Shown here: positions 33,304 through 41,090 of the stretch, piece after piece
Layout of the letters: each line of letters starts with the position of its first letter
How positions within the stretch are numbered: the first letter of the stretch is position 1
Source of the DNA: Clostridia bacterium
GTDB taxonomy: Bacteria; Bacillota_A; Clostridia; Christensenellales; Aristaeellaceae
Assembly: GCA_017430945.1 (NCBI GenBank)
Contig: JAFRMB010000036.1
Span: forward strand, 1 to 43,845
Direction of reading: 5' to 3'
DNA length: 43,845 nt
Made by a program: the position numbers and the translations under genes
Notes under the pieces: generated by a model
What the model was told of the DNA's origin: nothing
The model's database searches: none
The model's input: only the letters and a program-made list of their open reading frames with translations

Positions 33304-34068
33304 TTACAGCACCCTGGATGCGCTGTCGACATCCAGATAGAGCGCCGCATTGCCGTGCTGCCGCAATATGCTCGCCGGGCAGCGGGTGCTGACGGGCCCG
33401 AGCAGCGTGCCGTACACTGCATCGGCCTTTCTGGCGCCCGGCACCGCGCACACGGCCTCCGGCACCTTCATCAGACAGGACATCGTCATCGTGATCGCCT
33501 GTCTCGGCACATCCTCGATGCGTGCAAAGCACCCGTCGTTCACCTGCTGCCGGCGGCATACCTCGTCCAGATCCACGATCTTGATCATGAGGGGATCGTT
33601 GAAATCCGCCTCAGCCGGGTCGTTGAAGGCCAGATGTCCGTTTTCGCCGATGCCCAGCAATACGATGTCCGGCGGATACTTCTTCAGGAGCGCTGCGTAT
33701 GCATCGCACTTCTCCCGGGCGTCACCTGTTTCACAGCGCAGATAGTGGCGCTCCATAAACGGCAGTTTCGTAAAGATGGCACGATCCAGAAAATTGCCAA
33801 AGCCCGCCGGTTCGTCGGCGTCGATGCCGATGTATTCGTCCATGTGGAAAGCGCGCACGCGCGTCCATTCCACGTCCGCCTCGAGCAAGCCGGCCAGCAG
33901 TTCGTTCTGCGAAGGCGCGGCGGCGAAGATCACGTTTGCCGCGCCGTTTTTTTCAATGATGCCCCTGAGACGCGCCGCAGTGTCCGCCGCAGCCGCGGCG
34001 CCAAGCTCCGCGCGGGTCTCATAGATGTGGACCCAAAGCGCGCCCACTTGCCTCGATTCGACTTTCAT
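33304..34068 (-). CDS. NagB-like sugar-phosphate isomerase/deaminase
   Basis: A 254-residue protein of the glucosamine-6-phosphate deaminase / 6-phosphogluconolactonase superfamily. It has VRAFHMDEYIGI, which holds the general-base Asp, and GIGENGHLAFNDP, the active-site loop. In classical NagB that loop is GNDGHIAFNEP, so one catalytic-relay Asp is Asn here and the later Glu is Asp. This marks a divergent subgroup, and glucosamine-6-phosphate should not be assumed as substrate. The start at 34068 (MKVESRQVG) lies 13 bases after the livF stop with GAGG upstream. No sugar kinase is present in the operon. Confidence 0.83.
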   Translation of the reverse strand: MKVESRQVGALWVHIYETRAELGAAAAADTAARLRGIIEKNGAANVIFAAAPSQNELLAGLLEADVEWTRVRAFHMDEYIGIDADEPAGFGNFLDRAIFTKLPFMERHYLRCETGDAREKCDAYAALLKKYPPDIVLLGIGENGHLAFNDPAEADFNDPLMIKIVDLDEVCRRQQVNDGCFARIEDVPRQAITMTMSCLMKVPEAVCAVPGARKADAVYGTLLGPVSTRCPASILRQHGNAALYLDVDSASRVL

Positions 34069-34081
34069 CTGCGTTTCATCC

Positions 34082-34795
34082 TCACTTTCTTCCGGAGCCG
34101 AGATAGGCGGCCGCCACATCGGGATCCTCCATCAATTCACGTCCTGTTCCGGACATCGCCACGTGTCCGTTTTCGATCACATAGGCGTGATCGGAGATGC
34201 TCAGCGATTTTTTTGCGTTCTGCTCGACCAGTATGATCGTGACTCCGTTGTCCCGGATGCGCTGGATGTTGTCGAACACGTCGTTGACGATGACCGGCGC
34301 AAGGCCCAGCGAGGGCTCGTCCAGCATCAGGACCCTCGGCTTTCCCATCAGCGCACGGCAGATGACCAGCATCTGCTGTTCGCCGCCCGACAACGTGCCC
34401 GCATCCTGATCCCTGCGCTCGCCAAGCCTCGGGAACATGGCATACTGCGCCTTCAACAGCCCGTCGATCTCAGGCGCCCTGACCGTGTAGGCGCCGGCGC
34501 GAAGGTTCTCTTCGACCGTGAGCCCGGCAAACACCTTTCGCCCCTCGGGCACCTGCACGATGCCCGCCCGCACCACGCGGTGGGCCTGCGCGGAAAGCGG
34601 CTTGCCCTCCAGCAGGATCTCGCCCTGTCGTTCGACCATGCCGGATATGGCGTTGATGATCGTGGTCTTGCCCGCGCCGTTCGACCCGATGATAGCCGTG
34701 ATACCGCCTCTTCGGATCTCCATATCCACGCCGCATACGGCCTCATGCACCCCATAGAACACCCTGAGCCCGCGGATCTCCAGTATGTTGTCCAT
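34082..34795 (-). CDS. LivF-type ABC transporter ATP-binding protein
   Basis: A 237-residue ABC ATPase of the branched-chain amino acid (HAAT) family. Walker A is GSNGAGKTTI, Q-loop region VQVPEGRKVFAGLTVEENL, signature LSGGEQQML and Walker B VLMLDEPSLGLAP, with the H-loop replaced by the family's usual LVEQNA. It pairs with the LivG-type ATPase four bases upstream. Family members import amino acids, urea, amides or aromatic acids, so the ligand is open. Confidence 0.92.
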   Translation of the reverse strand: MDNILEIRGLRVFYGVHEAVCGVDMEIRRGGITAIIGSNGAGKTTIINAISGMVERQGEILLEGKPLSAQAHRVVRAGIVQVPEGRKVFAGLTVEENLRAGAYTVRAPEIDGLLKAQYAMFPRLGERRDQDAGTLSGGEQQMLVICRALMGKPRVLMLDEPSLGLAPVIVNDVFDNIQRIRDNGVTIILVEQNAKKSLSISDHAYVIENGHVAMSGTGRELMEDPDVAAAYLGSGRK

Positions 34796-34799
34796 ATGC

Positions 34800-35573
34800 T
34801 CAAGCCTCCTCTCCGAGATAGGCTCTCAGCACCAGAGGATCGTTTCGTATCTGATCCGGCAGTCCCTGGGCGATGGTCTCGCCAAAGTCCTGCACGTAGA
34901 TGTAATCGCTCAGATTCATGACCAGATCCATGCGATGCTCGATGATCAGTATCGCCAGCCTCGGATACTTGTGGCGGATCTCCGCCAGGAATACCGACAG
35001 CTGGTTCACTTCCTCGGGGTTCAGGCCGGCGGCCGGCTCGTCCAGCATCAATACCTTCGGCGACGCCACCAGCGCGCGCGCGATCTCCACGCGCCGCTGC
35101 ACGCCGTACGGCAGGCTCTCCGGCCGCATCCGGGCATAGCTGTGCAGGTTCAAAAGCTCAAGGCAGTCCTTGGCGCGCTGCCGGATCTCCTTCTCGCGCT
35201 TCCATCGGCGCGGCATGAGCAGCATGGCTTCGAGCATACTGTATCCTGCGTTGAAGTCGAGCGCGACCTTCACGTTGTCCAGCACATCGAGACCAGTGAA
35301 CAGGCGCGTGTTCTGGAAGGTCCTGGAGATGCCCATGCGGGCGGTCTCGATCTGTGACATGGCGGTCACATCCCGGCCCTCCAGCCATATCGTCCCGGCC
35401 TCGGGCCGGTAGATGCGGGAGATCAGGTTGAAGATCGTGGTCTTGCCCGCACCGTTGGGGCCGATGATGGCCGTCAGGCTGCCGGGCCCGACAGAGAAGC
35501 TGAAGTCTTTGACCGCCGTCACGCCGCCGAAGTTCTTGCACAGCCCTTCCGCGCGCAGTACCGCATCGCTCAT
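34800..35573 (-). CDS. LivG-type ABC transporter ATP-binding protein
   Basis: A 257-residue ABC ATPase with Walker A GPNGAGKTTIF, the family phrase MGISRTFQNTRLFTGLDVLDNV, the LivG-type degenerate signature YGVQRRVEIARAL and Walker B VLMLDEPAAGLNPEE. The start ATG overlaps the stop of the LivM-type gene as ATGA, so the two are translationally coupled. Confidence 0.93.
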   Translation of the reverse strand: MSDAVLRAEGLCKNFGGVTAVKDFSFSVGPGSLTAIIGPNGAGKTTIFNLISRIYRPEAGTIWLEGRDVTAMSQIETARMGISRTFQNTRLFTGLDVLDNVKVALDFNAGYSMLEAMLLMPRRWKREKEIRQRAKDCLELLNLHSYARMRPESLPYGVQRRVEIARALVASPKVLMLDEPAAGLNPEEVNQLSVFLAEIRHKYPRLAILIIEHRMDLVMNLSDYIYVQDFGETIAQGLPDQIRNDPLVLRAYLGEEA

Positions 35574-36475
35574 CGCTTCTCACCTCCCCCGCTAAGCTTC
35601 TGCCGTCGTTCGGCGCGCCTTCTGAGCGGCGCCAGCGACAGCTCGCTCTCGCCCATCAGGCCGTGGGTGCGGAAGTTGATGACGACCAGGATCAGCACGC
35701 AGTAGATGATGGTCTTGCAGCTCTGAAGGTCTACTTCGAACAGCTTCATGCCCTTCATGAACTCCGGAAGCACCTTCAGGCCGGCCGCAGAGATCATGGA
35801 GCCTGTCAGAGAATTCGTGCCGCCGAAGAACAACAGGATCTGCATCTCCGCAGACAGGGACCAGTCAAAGGCGTCCGGCGATATCACGCGATTGCGCAGG
35901 CCGTAGCATATACCGCCCACCGCCGCGAGCATCGAGGCGAACACATAGACCTTCACCTTCAGGCGATAGACGTCGATGCCGAAGCTGCGCGCTGCGATCT
36001 CGTCCGTCTTGAGGGCGATCAGCATGCGCCCGAAGCGCGAGTACTTCAGGTTGCGCACCATGAATATCAGCAGCGCCGTGATACCGACGACGATGTACAC
36101 CAGACCCTTGACCTTGGGGATCTTTGAAAAACCGACCGACGCGTTCGTCCATTTGCCCAGCAGGATCACAATGGCCGACACCATTTGCGCGAAGCCCACC
36201 GAAAGCAGCGCAAAGTAGTCCCTGCGCAGCTTCAGCGTGGGCAGCGATATGATGAGCGCCACCAGGGCGCTCGCGATCACGCCGATGGCGGAGGTGAGCA
36301 GCAGCGGCAGCTTCAGGTAGCGCGCAAGGCAAAACGTGAGATACGCGCTGATGGACATGTATGCCGCCTGTCCGAGCGAAAACATGCCCGCAAGGCTCGT
36401 GATGCAGAACACGCCGCACACGGTGATCATGGAGACGCAGGCCATGATGATGAGCGAGATCTGATAGTTGCTCAT
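35570..36475 (-). CDS. LivM-type ABC transporter permease
   Basis: A 301-residue inner-membrane permease with about eight to nine segments. Diagnostic phrases are LAGMFSLGQAAYMSISAYLT and LPTLKLRRDYFALLSVGFAQM, and RFGRMLIALKTDEIAARSFGID marks the ATPase-contact loop. The frame is open 37 codons upstream, but the ATG at 36473-36475 has GGGGGG upstream and starts MSNYQIS. It lies 10 bases after the LivH-type gene. Confidence 0.9.
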   Translation of the reverse strand: MSNYQISLIIMACVSMITVCGVFCITSLAGMFSLGQAAYMSISAYLTFCLARYLKLPLLLTSAIGVIASALVALIISLPTLKLRRDYFALLSVGFAQMVSAIVILLGKWTNASVGFSKIPKVKGLVYIVVGITALLIFMVRNLKYSRFGRMLIALKTDEIAARSFGIDVYRLKVKVYVFASMLAAVGGICYGLRNRVISPDAFDWSLSAEMQILLFFGGTNSLTGSMISAAGLKVLPEFMKGMKLFEVDLQSCKTIIYCVLILVVINFRTHGLMGESELSLAPLRRRAERRQKLSGGGEKR

Positions 36476-36485
36476 GACGTCCCCC

Positions 36486-37367
36486 CTATACCTTGTCCTT
36501 GGCGAAGCGGCCGAAAATGCCCTCCGGGCGCACCGCGAGGAAAACCAGCATGATCCCGAACAACACGATCGGCGACACCAGCGCACCGGTGAAGTAAGTC
36601 AAAAAGATCTCGATGACGCCAAGGCCGATGGCTGCCAGGATCGCGCCGCTCAGGCTCCCCAGCCCGCCGAACACCGATGCGATGAACCCTTTGATCATCA
36701 TGGACTGTCCGAGGGACGGATACACCGAATAGCGCATGCCCAGCAGCACGCCTGATATCCCGGCCAGCGCTCCGGCGATGGCGAACACCGTCATGATGAC
36801 GACGCCCGAGTTGATGCCCATCAGCCGGCTCGTCTGCGGGTTGATGGCGACGGTCCGGATCGCAAGGCCGATCCTGCTGCGGTTGATGACGGCCATCAGT
36901 ATCCCCAGGATCACCAGCGAGACGCCGAGGATCAGCGTGTCGATGGATGAAAAGCGCAGTCCGCCGATATAGAACGTCGTGCTCGAGAACACGGCCGGAT
37001 ACGCGTAGGTGTTCTTCCCGAAGAACACGTTCAGGATCTGTTCGATCAGGATGGCCACGGTGATCGACGCCAGGAAGTAATAGAGGTTGTGCGCCTGCTT
37101 CCTGCGGATGCGGCGATAGGCGAGCAGGTCGATCAGCAGTGCCAGCATCACGCCGCAGAGTGCGGTAAAGAGTATCGTGACCCATATCGGCGGCGTCGAC
37201 TCAAAGGCGTTCTGAAAGTAAAAGCCGATGTAGGCGCAAGCGCTGATCATACCGCCGTGCGCGAAGTTGCTGAACTTCAGATTGCTGTAGACCATGGCAA
37301 AGCCTACCGCGATGAGCGCGTAGACAGAGCCCAGCGAGATGCCGCTGATGAATAATTGGAGCAGCAT
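36486..37367 (-). CDS. LivH-type ABC transporter permease
   Basis: A 293-residue permease starting MLLQLFISGISLGSVYALIA, the standard LivH opening, followed by FSNFAHGGMISACAYIGF, RSRIGLAIRTVAINPQTSRLMGI and the conserved KGFIASVFGGLGSLSGA. It forms the membrane channel with the LivM-type protein. A GC-rich hairpin separates it from the binding-protein gene upstream. Confidence 0.93.
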   Translation of the reverse strand: MLLQLFISGISLGSVYALIAVGFAMVYSNLKFSNFAHGGMISACAYIGFYFQNAFESTPPIWVTILFTALCGVMLALLIDLLAYRRIRRKQAHNLYYFLASITVAILIEQILNVFFGKNTYAYPAVFSSTTFYIGGLRFSSIDTLILGVSLVILGILMAVINRSRIGLAIRTVAINPQTSRLMGINSGVVIMTVFAIAGALAGISGVLLGMRYSVYPSLGQSMMIKGFIASVFGGLGSLSGAILAAIGLGVIEIFLTYFTGALVSPIVLFGIMLVFLAVRPEGIFGRFAKDKV

Positions 37368-37388
37368 ATCCTTCTCTCCTTAGTGAAA

Positions 37389-37411
37389 GGGGCGGGCAAA
37401 GCGCCCGCCCC
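37389..37411 (-). terminator. Hairpin between binding-protein and permease genes
   Basis: A 9-bp GC-only stem GGGGCGGGC/GCCCGCCCC with a five-base loop, followed on the minus strand by only TTTC. It probably acts as a leaky terminator or 3' mRNA stabiliser, giving more binding protein than permease. Confidence 0.65.
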
Positions 37412-37442
37412 GCCTCAATGCATGGATCTGCACCGGGATCGA

Positions 37443-38618
37443 TCATTCCGCCACGTAGTCAGTGGTCATGTAGACGAGGCAGTCGACCTCGTTCTTGTCG
37501 TCATAGGTCGCGATGTACATGCCCATGTCCCTGGTCGGACGATGGTTCGCCGGATCGATCGTGATCTTCGCGCCGCCGATGGAAGGCACCTCGACGGTGT
37601 TGTTCTCGAGGATCTCCCGCACCTCCGGTCCGTTCGTGGGATCTTCGGCCTGCTTCATGGCGTTGGCCAGGACCATCGTGGCGTCCCAGCCGAAGCCGAC
37701 GTTGGAGGTCGGATAGTCCGTTCCGGTGTCCTTCATCTGGATGGCCAGCAGGTCCGCGATATCGCCGCTCCTCAGATCGTAGTTCTGAACGAAGTAGCAG
37801 TTGTACAGCTTGTTCTTGATGAGCGTGTTGAAGGGCGGATACATGGTGTTCGCGCCGAGGATGTAGCCCTCGAAGCCTGCTTCGCGCAGGTTGTCATAGG
37901 CGGTGACCATCTGGTTGCAGTAGTCGCACAGCAGCACGGCGTCGGGCTTCAGCTGCGCGATCTTCATCGCCTGAGCGCTGTAGTCGGTATCCGACCAGGT
38001 GAAGGTCTCCTCCGCCAGGACTTCGCCGCCGTTGGCGCTGATGTAGCCGACGAAAGGCCTCTCATGCGCGACGGCATAGGCGTTCGAGGTGTTGAACAGC
38101 GTCGCGACGCTCTTCACGCCCAGCTCCTTCATCGCATACTCGCCGAGGATATAGCTCTGCACGGAGCAGGACGGCTCAGCCAGGAACATATAGGGATAGG
38201 GCTCGCCGGTATCGGGATCCGTCGTGCAGACCTCGTCCATGAAGTGTCCGACGATCGGTATCTCGTCCTCTGTGGCCAGCTCCACCCATGCGGACGCAGG
38301 ATTGGAAAGCGGCGGGCCGATGATGGCATCCACTTCGATCTCGTCGACCAGCTCGCGATAGCAGGTCACGCCGACCTCGGTGTCGTTCTGGCAGTCGCGG
38401 CAGTACAGCTCGATCATGCGGCCGTTGATGCCGCCGTTGTCATTGAGATACTGAACGGCATACTTGACGCCCCACTCGTTGGGCTGACCCGCGATGGAAG
38501 CGCCGCCGCTGGTGTCCTGGATGCAGCCGATCTTTATTGGATCGCCTTCTGCCATACCACAGTTCACAAGGGCCGCAGCGAGGATCGCGACGAGAAGCAG
38601 TGCTAGGATCTTTCTCAT
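37443..38618 (-). CDS. LivK-type periplasmic-binding-type substrate-binding protein
   Basis: A 391-residue exported binding protein of the branched-chain amino acid/amide family. Residues 1-24 are a signal peptide (ALLLVAILAAALVNCGMA). LVNC is a poor lipobox, so lipid anchoring is uncertain. The mature part starts IKIGCIQDTSGGASIAGQPNEWGVKYAVQYLN and includes IIGPPLSNPASAWVELA. It is unusually rich in cysteine (about twelve, including YCRDCQND and CDYCNQM), odd for an extracytoplasmic protein outside an anaerobe. The phrase YDKYSPS-like ligand signatures of known amino-acid binders are absent, and the ligand is unknown. First gene of the operon. Confidence 0.9.
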   Translation of the reverse strand: MRKILALLLVAILAAALVNCGMAEGDPIKIGCIQDTSGGASIAGQPNEWGVKYAVQYLNDNGGINGRMIELYCRDCQNDTEVGVTCYRELVDEIEVDAIIGPPLSNPASAWVELATEDEIPIVGHFMDEVCTTDPDTGEPYPYMFLAEPSCSVQSYILGEYAMKELGVKSVATLFNTSNAYAVAHERPFVGYISANGGEVLAEETFTWSDTDYSAQAMKIAQLKPDAVLLCDYCNQMVTAYDNLREAGFEGYILGANTMYPPFNTLIKNKLYNCYFVQNYDLRSGDIADLLAIQMKDTGTDYPTSNVGFGWDATMVLANAMKQAEDPTNGPEVREILENNTVEVPSIGGAKITIDPANHRPTRDMGMYIATYDDKNEVDCLVYMTTDYVAE

Positions 38619-38656
38619 GTTCTTACCTCCATTTCATCTATCGTGATGCGCGGTGC

Positions 38657-38685
38657 GCAAACGGTTCAAAAAAGTAAACGTTTTC
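38657..38685. promoter_or_regulatory. Two LacI-type operators in the livK leader
   Basis: GTAAACGTTTTC (38674-38685, core AAACGTTT) and GCAAACGGTTC (38657-38667) are CG-centred pseudo-palindromes typical of LacI/GalR operators. Their centres are 17 bp apart. They lie about 90 bases downstream of the predicted transcription start, in a roadblock position. Confidence 0.65.
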
Positions 38686-38773
38686 TAATCCTGTATCCTG
38701 TCCAAGACCCGTCATGTTAGATTTCCATTCATTTGTGGATTGATGCGCATGATTTCTGTGCTCATTTTTGTGC

Positions 38774-38802
38774 ATTATAGCATATAATCCAGACATATGC
38801 AA
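38774..38802 (-). promoter_or_regulatory. Promoter of the liv-type catabolic operon
   Basis: Minus-strand TTGCAT (38797-38802), a 17-base spacer and extended -10 TGCTATAAT (hexamer 38774-38779). The leader is about 150 bases. Confidence 0.75.
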
Positions 38803-38836
38803 GCAACATACTTAATATTGTATGGTTCTCATAAAA

Positions 38837-38848
38837 GTAATCGTTTGC
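38837..38848. promoter_or_regulatory. Upstream LacI-type operator
   Basis: On the minus strand GCAAACGATTAC shares the half-sites GCAAACG and GTAA/TTAC with the two operators at 38657-38685. It is centred about 75 bases upstream of the predicted start and 163 bp from the nearer of the others. Confidence 0.6.
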
Positions 38849-38861
38849 TTTATATAAACAT

Positions 38862-38878
38862 GCCGAACATACTCCGGC
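38862..38878 (-). terminator. Possible terminator of the LacI-type gene
   Basis: On the minus strand GCCGGA/TTCGGC form a six-pair stem with one G-T pair and a five-base loop, followed by ATGTTTATAT, 10 bases after the stop codon. Confidence 0.45.
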
Positions 38879-38887
38879 GATCGCCTG

Positions 38888-39979
38888 TCATAGGGGATCC
38901 GGAGCACACGCAGCCGCCAATTCGTTCACCCTTCGCGCGTCCGCGTCCTTCACGCTGTCCCGAATGACCAGCTGAGGCGACACCTGCATCGAAAAGTGCG
39001 GGTCGAACGCCTGATCGCTCAGGCTGTCGAGCATCAGCAGCGCTGCCATCCTGCCTGCCTCGACAGCGGGATAGCGCACCGTCGTCAGCGCGGGCAGGTA
39101 TATCTCAGCGAGCGGGATGTCGTCGAAGCCCATCACGGACACGTCATCCGGCACCCTGACGCCGCTCTTCATAAGCGTCTGCATGACCCCGATGGCCAGC
39201 ATGTCGTTGATGCACAATATGGCCGTCGCGGGACAGCCGTCGCGCATGAAAGCCCGCGCGATCCACTGTCCGGCCCTCAGCTCCAGATTGCTGCGCGCTT
39301 CCTCGCGATCCGGACGACCCTCGTAGACAAGGCTCGCGTCAAACGGCAGACCGGCTGCCGACAGGGCATCCGTGTAGCCGCGCAGCATCTCCGTGCGCGT
39401 CCAGCGGGCCTGCGGTAGCGTGGCAAACGCGATCCTGCGGTGCCCCCGGCCGATCAGGTGATCGGTCGCCATGCGCGCCCCTGCGCGCGAGTCAAAGCAG
39501 ATACCCATGCTCTCCTGGCCGATCATCATCTGATCCAGCATGACGAACTTCATGCCCTTGGCGCGATAGCGCTCGATCTGCTCGGCATTCTCATCCACCG
39601 ACGAGAGGATGACGCCCCACGCCTGGCGCTCATACAGCTGTCTCAGGCAGAGATGCTCGAGCTCTACATTGCTCATCGTGTTGCAGAGGATCATGTTGCG
39701 CGCGTTGTTTCGCAGCACGTCATCGATCCCAAGCATCGCCTGAAGATAAAATGGATTGGATACATTTGGGATGACCAGCGCGATATCCCGGTTCGACTCC
39801 CGCCTCAGCGCACGAGCGGCGTCGTTTGGCACGTAATCCAAAGACTGCGCGGCTTCCCTGACGCGTTGGGCGGTCCTTTCGCTGACGCGATAACCGGAAT
39901 CGCTGAGCACCCTTGAAGCGGTGGCAACAGAAACGCCTGCCAGCTGCGCGACGTCGCGGATCGTCGACTTCTTATTCAC
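38888..39979 (-). CDS. LacI/GalR-family transcriptional regulator
   Basis: A 363-residue DNA-binding repressor. The helix-turn-helix is STIRDVAQLAGVSVATASRVLSDS-like with the hinge YVPNDAARALR, followed by a sugar-binding-type effector domain (DIALVIPNVSNPFYLQAMLGIDD, SVMGFDDIPLAEIYLPALTTV). The frame opens with an ATG at 40000 lacking a ribosome site; the GTG at 39977-39979 follows GGGGGAG and starts MNKKSTIRDV. It sits directly upstream of the liv-type operon, same strand, with CG-centred operators of LacI type between them, so it most likely controls that operon. The effector is unknown. Confidence 0.9.
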   Translation of the reverse strand: MNKKSTIRDVAQLAGVSVATASRVLSDSGYRVSERTAQRVREAAQSLDYVPNDAARALRRESNRDIALVIPNVSNPFYLQAMLGIDDVLRNNARNMILCNTMSNVELEHLCLRQLYERQAWGVILSSVDENAEQIERYRAKGMKFVMLDQMMIGQESMGICFDSRAGARMATDHLIGRGHRRIAFATLPQARWTRTEMLRGYTDALSAAGLPFDASLVYEGRPDREEARSNLELRAGQWIARAFMRDGCPATAILCINDMLAIGVMQTLMKSGVRVPDDVSVMGFDDIPLAEIYLPALTTVRYPAVEAGRMAALLMLDSLSDQAFDPHFSMQVSPQLVIRDSVKDADARRVNELAAACAPDPL

Positions 39980-40031
39980 GGCACTCCCCCGCTTTTTCAT
40001 CTGATGATAAACATGAAATTAACACGGATTC

Positions 40032-40060
40032 AAAATACCACTTCGCAGGGCTATTGTCAA
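40032..40060 (-). promoter_or_regulatory. Promoter of the LacI-type gene
   Basis: Minus-strand TTGACA (40055-40060), a 17-base spacer and TATTTT (40032-40037). Confidence 0.65.
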
Positions 40061-40460
40061 GCTTTCCAGCGGCATCGGCCGGCATGCAGCACGCTTCTTG
40101 CCAACGTTCTCCACACACAACCGGACCGGATCCGATCTCTTACGAACGCCGCGCTTTATCGTTCGTCATTCATCACCGCACATCTCCCACTGCGGCTCGG
40201 TCCGAAGCGTTTTCCGGCGAGAGCTTCCGTACTACAGGATCTCAGGTCTAGAACTGTTCCGCTATACTGTCAGCCGTTATTTGTTTCGGGACGCACTGAG
40301 CAAACAAAACAGGCTGCTGGTGTGAGGCATCGAAGCGCATGATCGCACACATAGAATGCCGCATCAGAAAGCTCATCGTCCGGACCTGTCGACGCTGACG
40401 GATGACGCCCTCGCCCCATAGCTCAATTGTTTCAATTCAGCAAGCAAATAACTCATATCA
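40061..40460. other. Gene-free stretch
   Basis: No credible coding region or RNA gene. There is an inverted repeat TTTGTTT (40280-40286) / AAACAAA (40302-40308). Short frames on the plus strand here have no ribosome site and no protein-like composition. Confidence 0.5.
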
Positions 40461-40511
40461 TTGAAATATTTTGTAATAAATTGTTAATATCTCTGTGGAT
40501 AATGTGGATAA
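40461..40511 (+). other. AT-rich stretch with two tandem DnaA boxes
   Basis: Two perfect DnaA boxes, TGTGGATAA at 40494-40502 and again at 40503-40511, abut head to tail. Immediately upstream (40461-40490) is an almost pure A/T tract containing TTGAAATATTTTG and TTGTTAATAT. This is the layout of an origin-like unwinding element, or of a DnaA-controlled site. dnaA and dnaN are not in the window. Confidence 0.7.
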
Positions 40512-40549
40512 TCTTCGCAGTGTGGGGTGTACGCCTTCAGCGTGAGGAT

Positions 40550-40894
40550 CTATCGATCCCCCTCAAGCCTGCAAAGGGCATCCGCATTGTTGCTTGTGAT
40601 CGCCGCCAGCTTATCGCACGTTCTCATCTCCGGGCAGTCGCCGCAGGTCTCAACCGATCTGCTCACCGCGCATTTGCGGATGGGACAGATGGCGTCACAG
40701 TACGGCGTCTTGGCCCCCGGGATCCTGCAGCCGGTGCAGTCGATCATATCGGGCGTTATCTCAACGCCGTTCAGCTCTGACCATGCCTTGGCGACCCGCT
40801 CCCTGAGCGCGTCGTCTCCGTTGACTGTGGCCAGGCGGGCCTCACAGGTCTCACAATCCAGGCCGCAATACGCGATATAGCGTTTCACGATCAT
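40550..40894 (-). CDS. DUF3795 cysteine-rich protein
   Basis: A 114-residue protein with twelve cysteines in the DUF3795 pattern: YCGLDCETCEA near the start, DCTGCRIPG, YCDAICPIRKCA, and CGDCPEMRTC. It probably binds metal, zinc or an iron-sulfur cluster; no function is established for the family. The ATG at 40892-40894 is preceded by AGGGGGAG. A promoter lies about 190 bases upstream. Confidence 0.87.
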   Translation of the reverse strand: MIVKRYIAYCGLDCETCEARLATVNGDDALRERVAKAWSELNGVEITPDMIDCTGCRIPGAKTPYCDAICPIRKCAVSRSVETCGDCPEMRTCDKLAAITSNNADALCRLEGDR

Positions 40895-41090
40895 CTCTCC
40901 CCCTCTTTACTCACCATCTGCGTTGATCCGGCATCCCGGGCGATGCGGGGTCGCTTCTTCTGAGAAGGCTTTGTCGCTCCGACCGCTCACGCGCCGCCGT
41001 CTTTCTCCCGTAAACTGCGTCTCCATCGCCATCTGCGCGGCCGCTTGGAACGATGTTCATGGCATCCTTCGATCTTCGATCTGTATGCTC

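Noticed and set aside
31605..33392. Long plus-strand open frame of 595 codons over the Gfo/Idh and creatininase genes
   Set aside because: It is antisense to two clear enzyme genes, has no ribosome site and its residues (many His, Arg, Val, Ala) are typical of reverse-strand shadow in GC-rich DNA.
38550..38580. Lipoprotein lipobox in the binding protein
   Set aside because: LVNC has Asn before Cys, which is unusual for signal peptidase II; ordinary cleavage after GMA is at least as likely.
40004..40342. Small plus-strand frames upstream of the DnaA boxes
   Set aside because: Overlapping frames with no ribosome site and no recognisable motifs; they cover the promoter of the LacI-type gene.
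40427..40880. Plus-strand frames opposite the DUF3795 gene
   Set aside because: The minus strand has the twelve-cysteine DUF3795 pattern, a ribosome site and a promoter; the plus frames have none of these.
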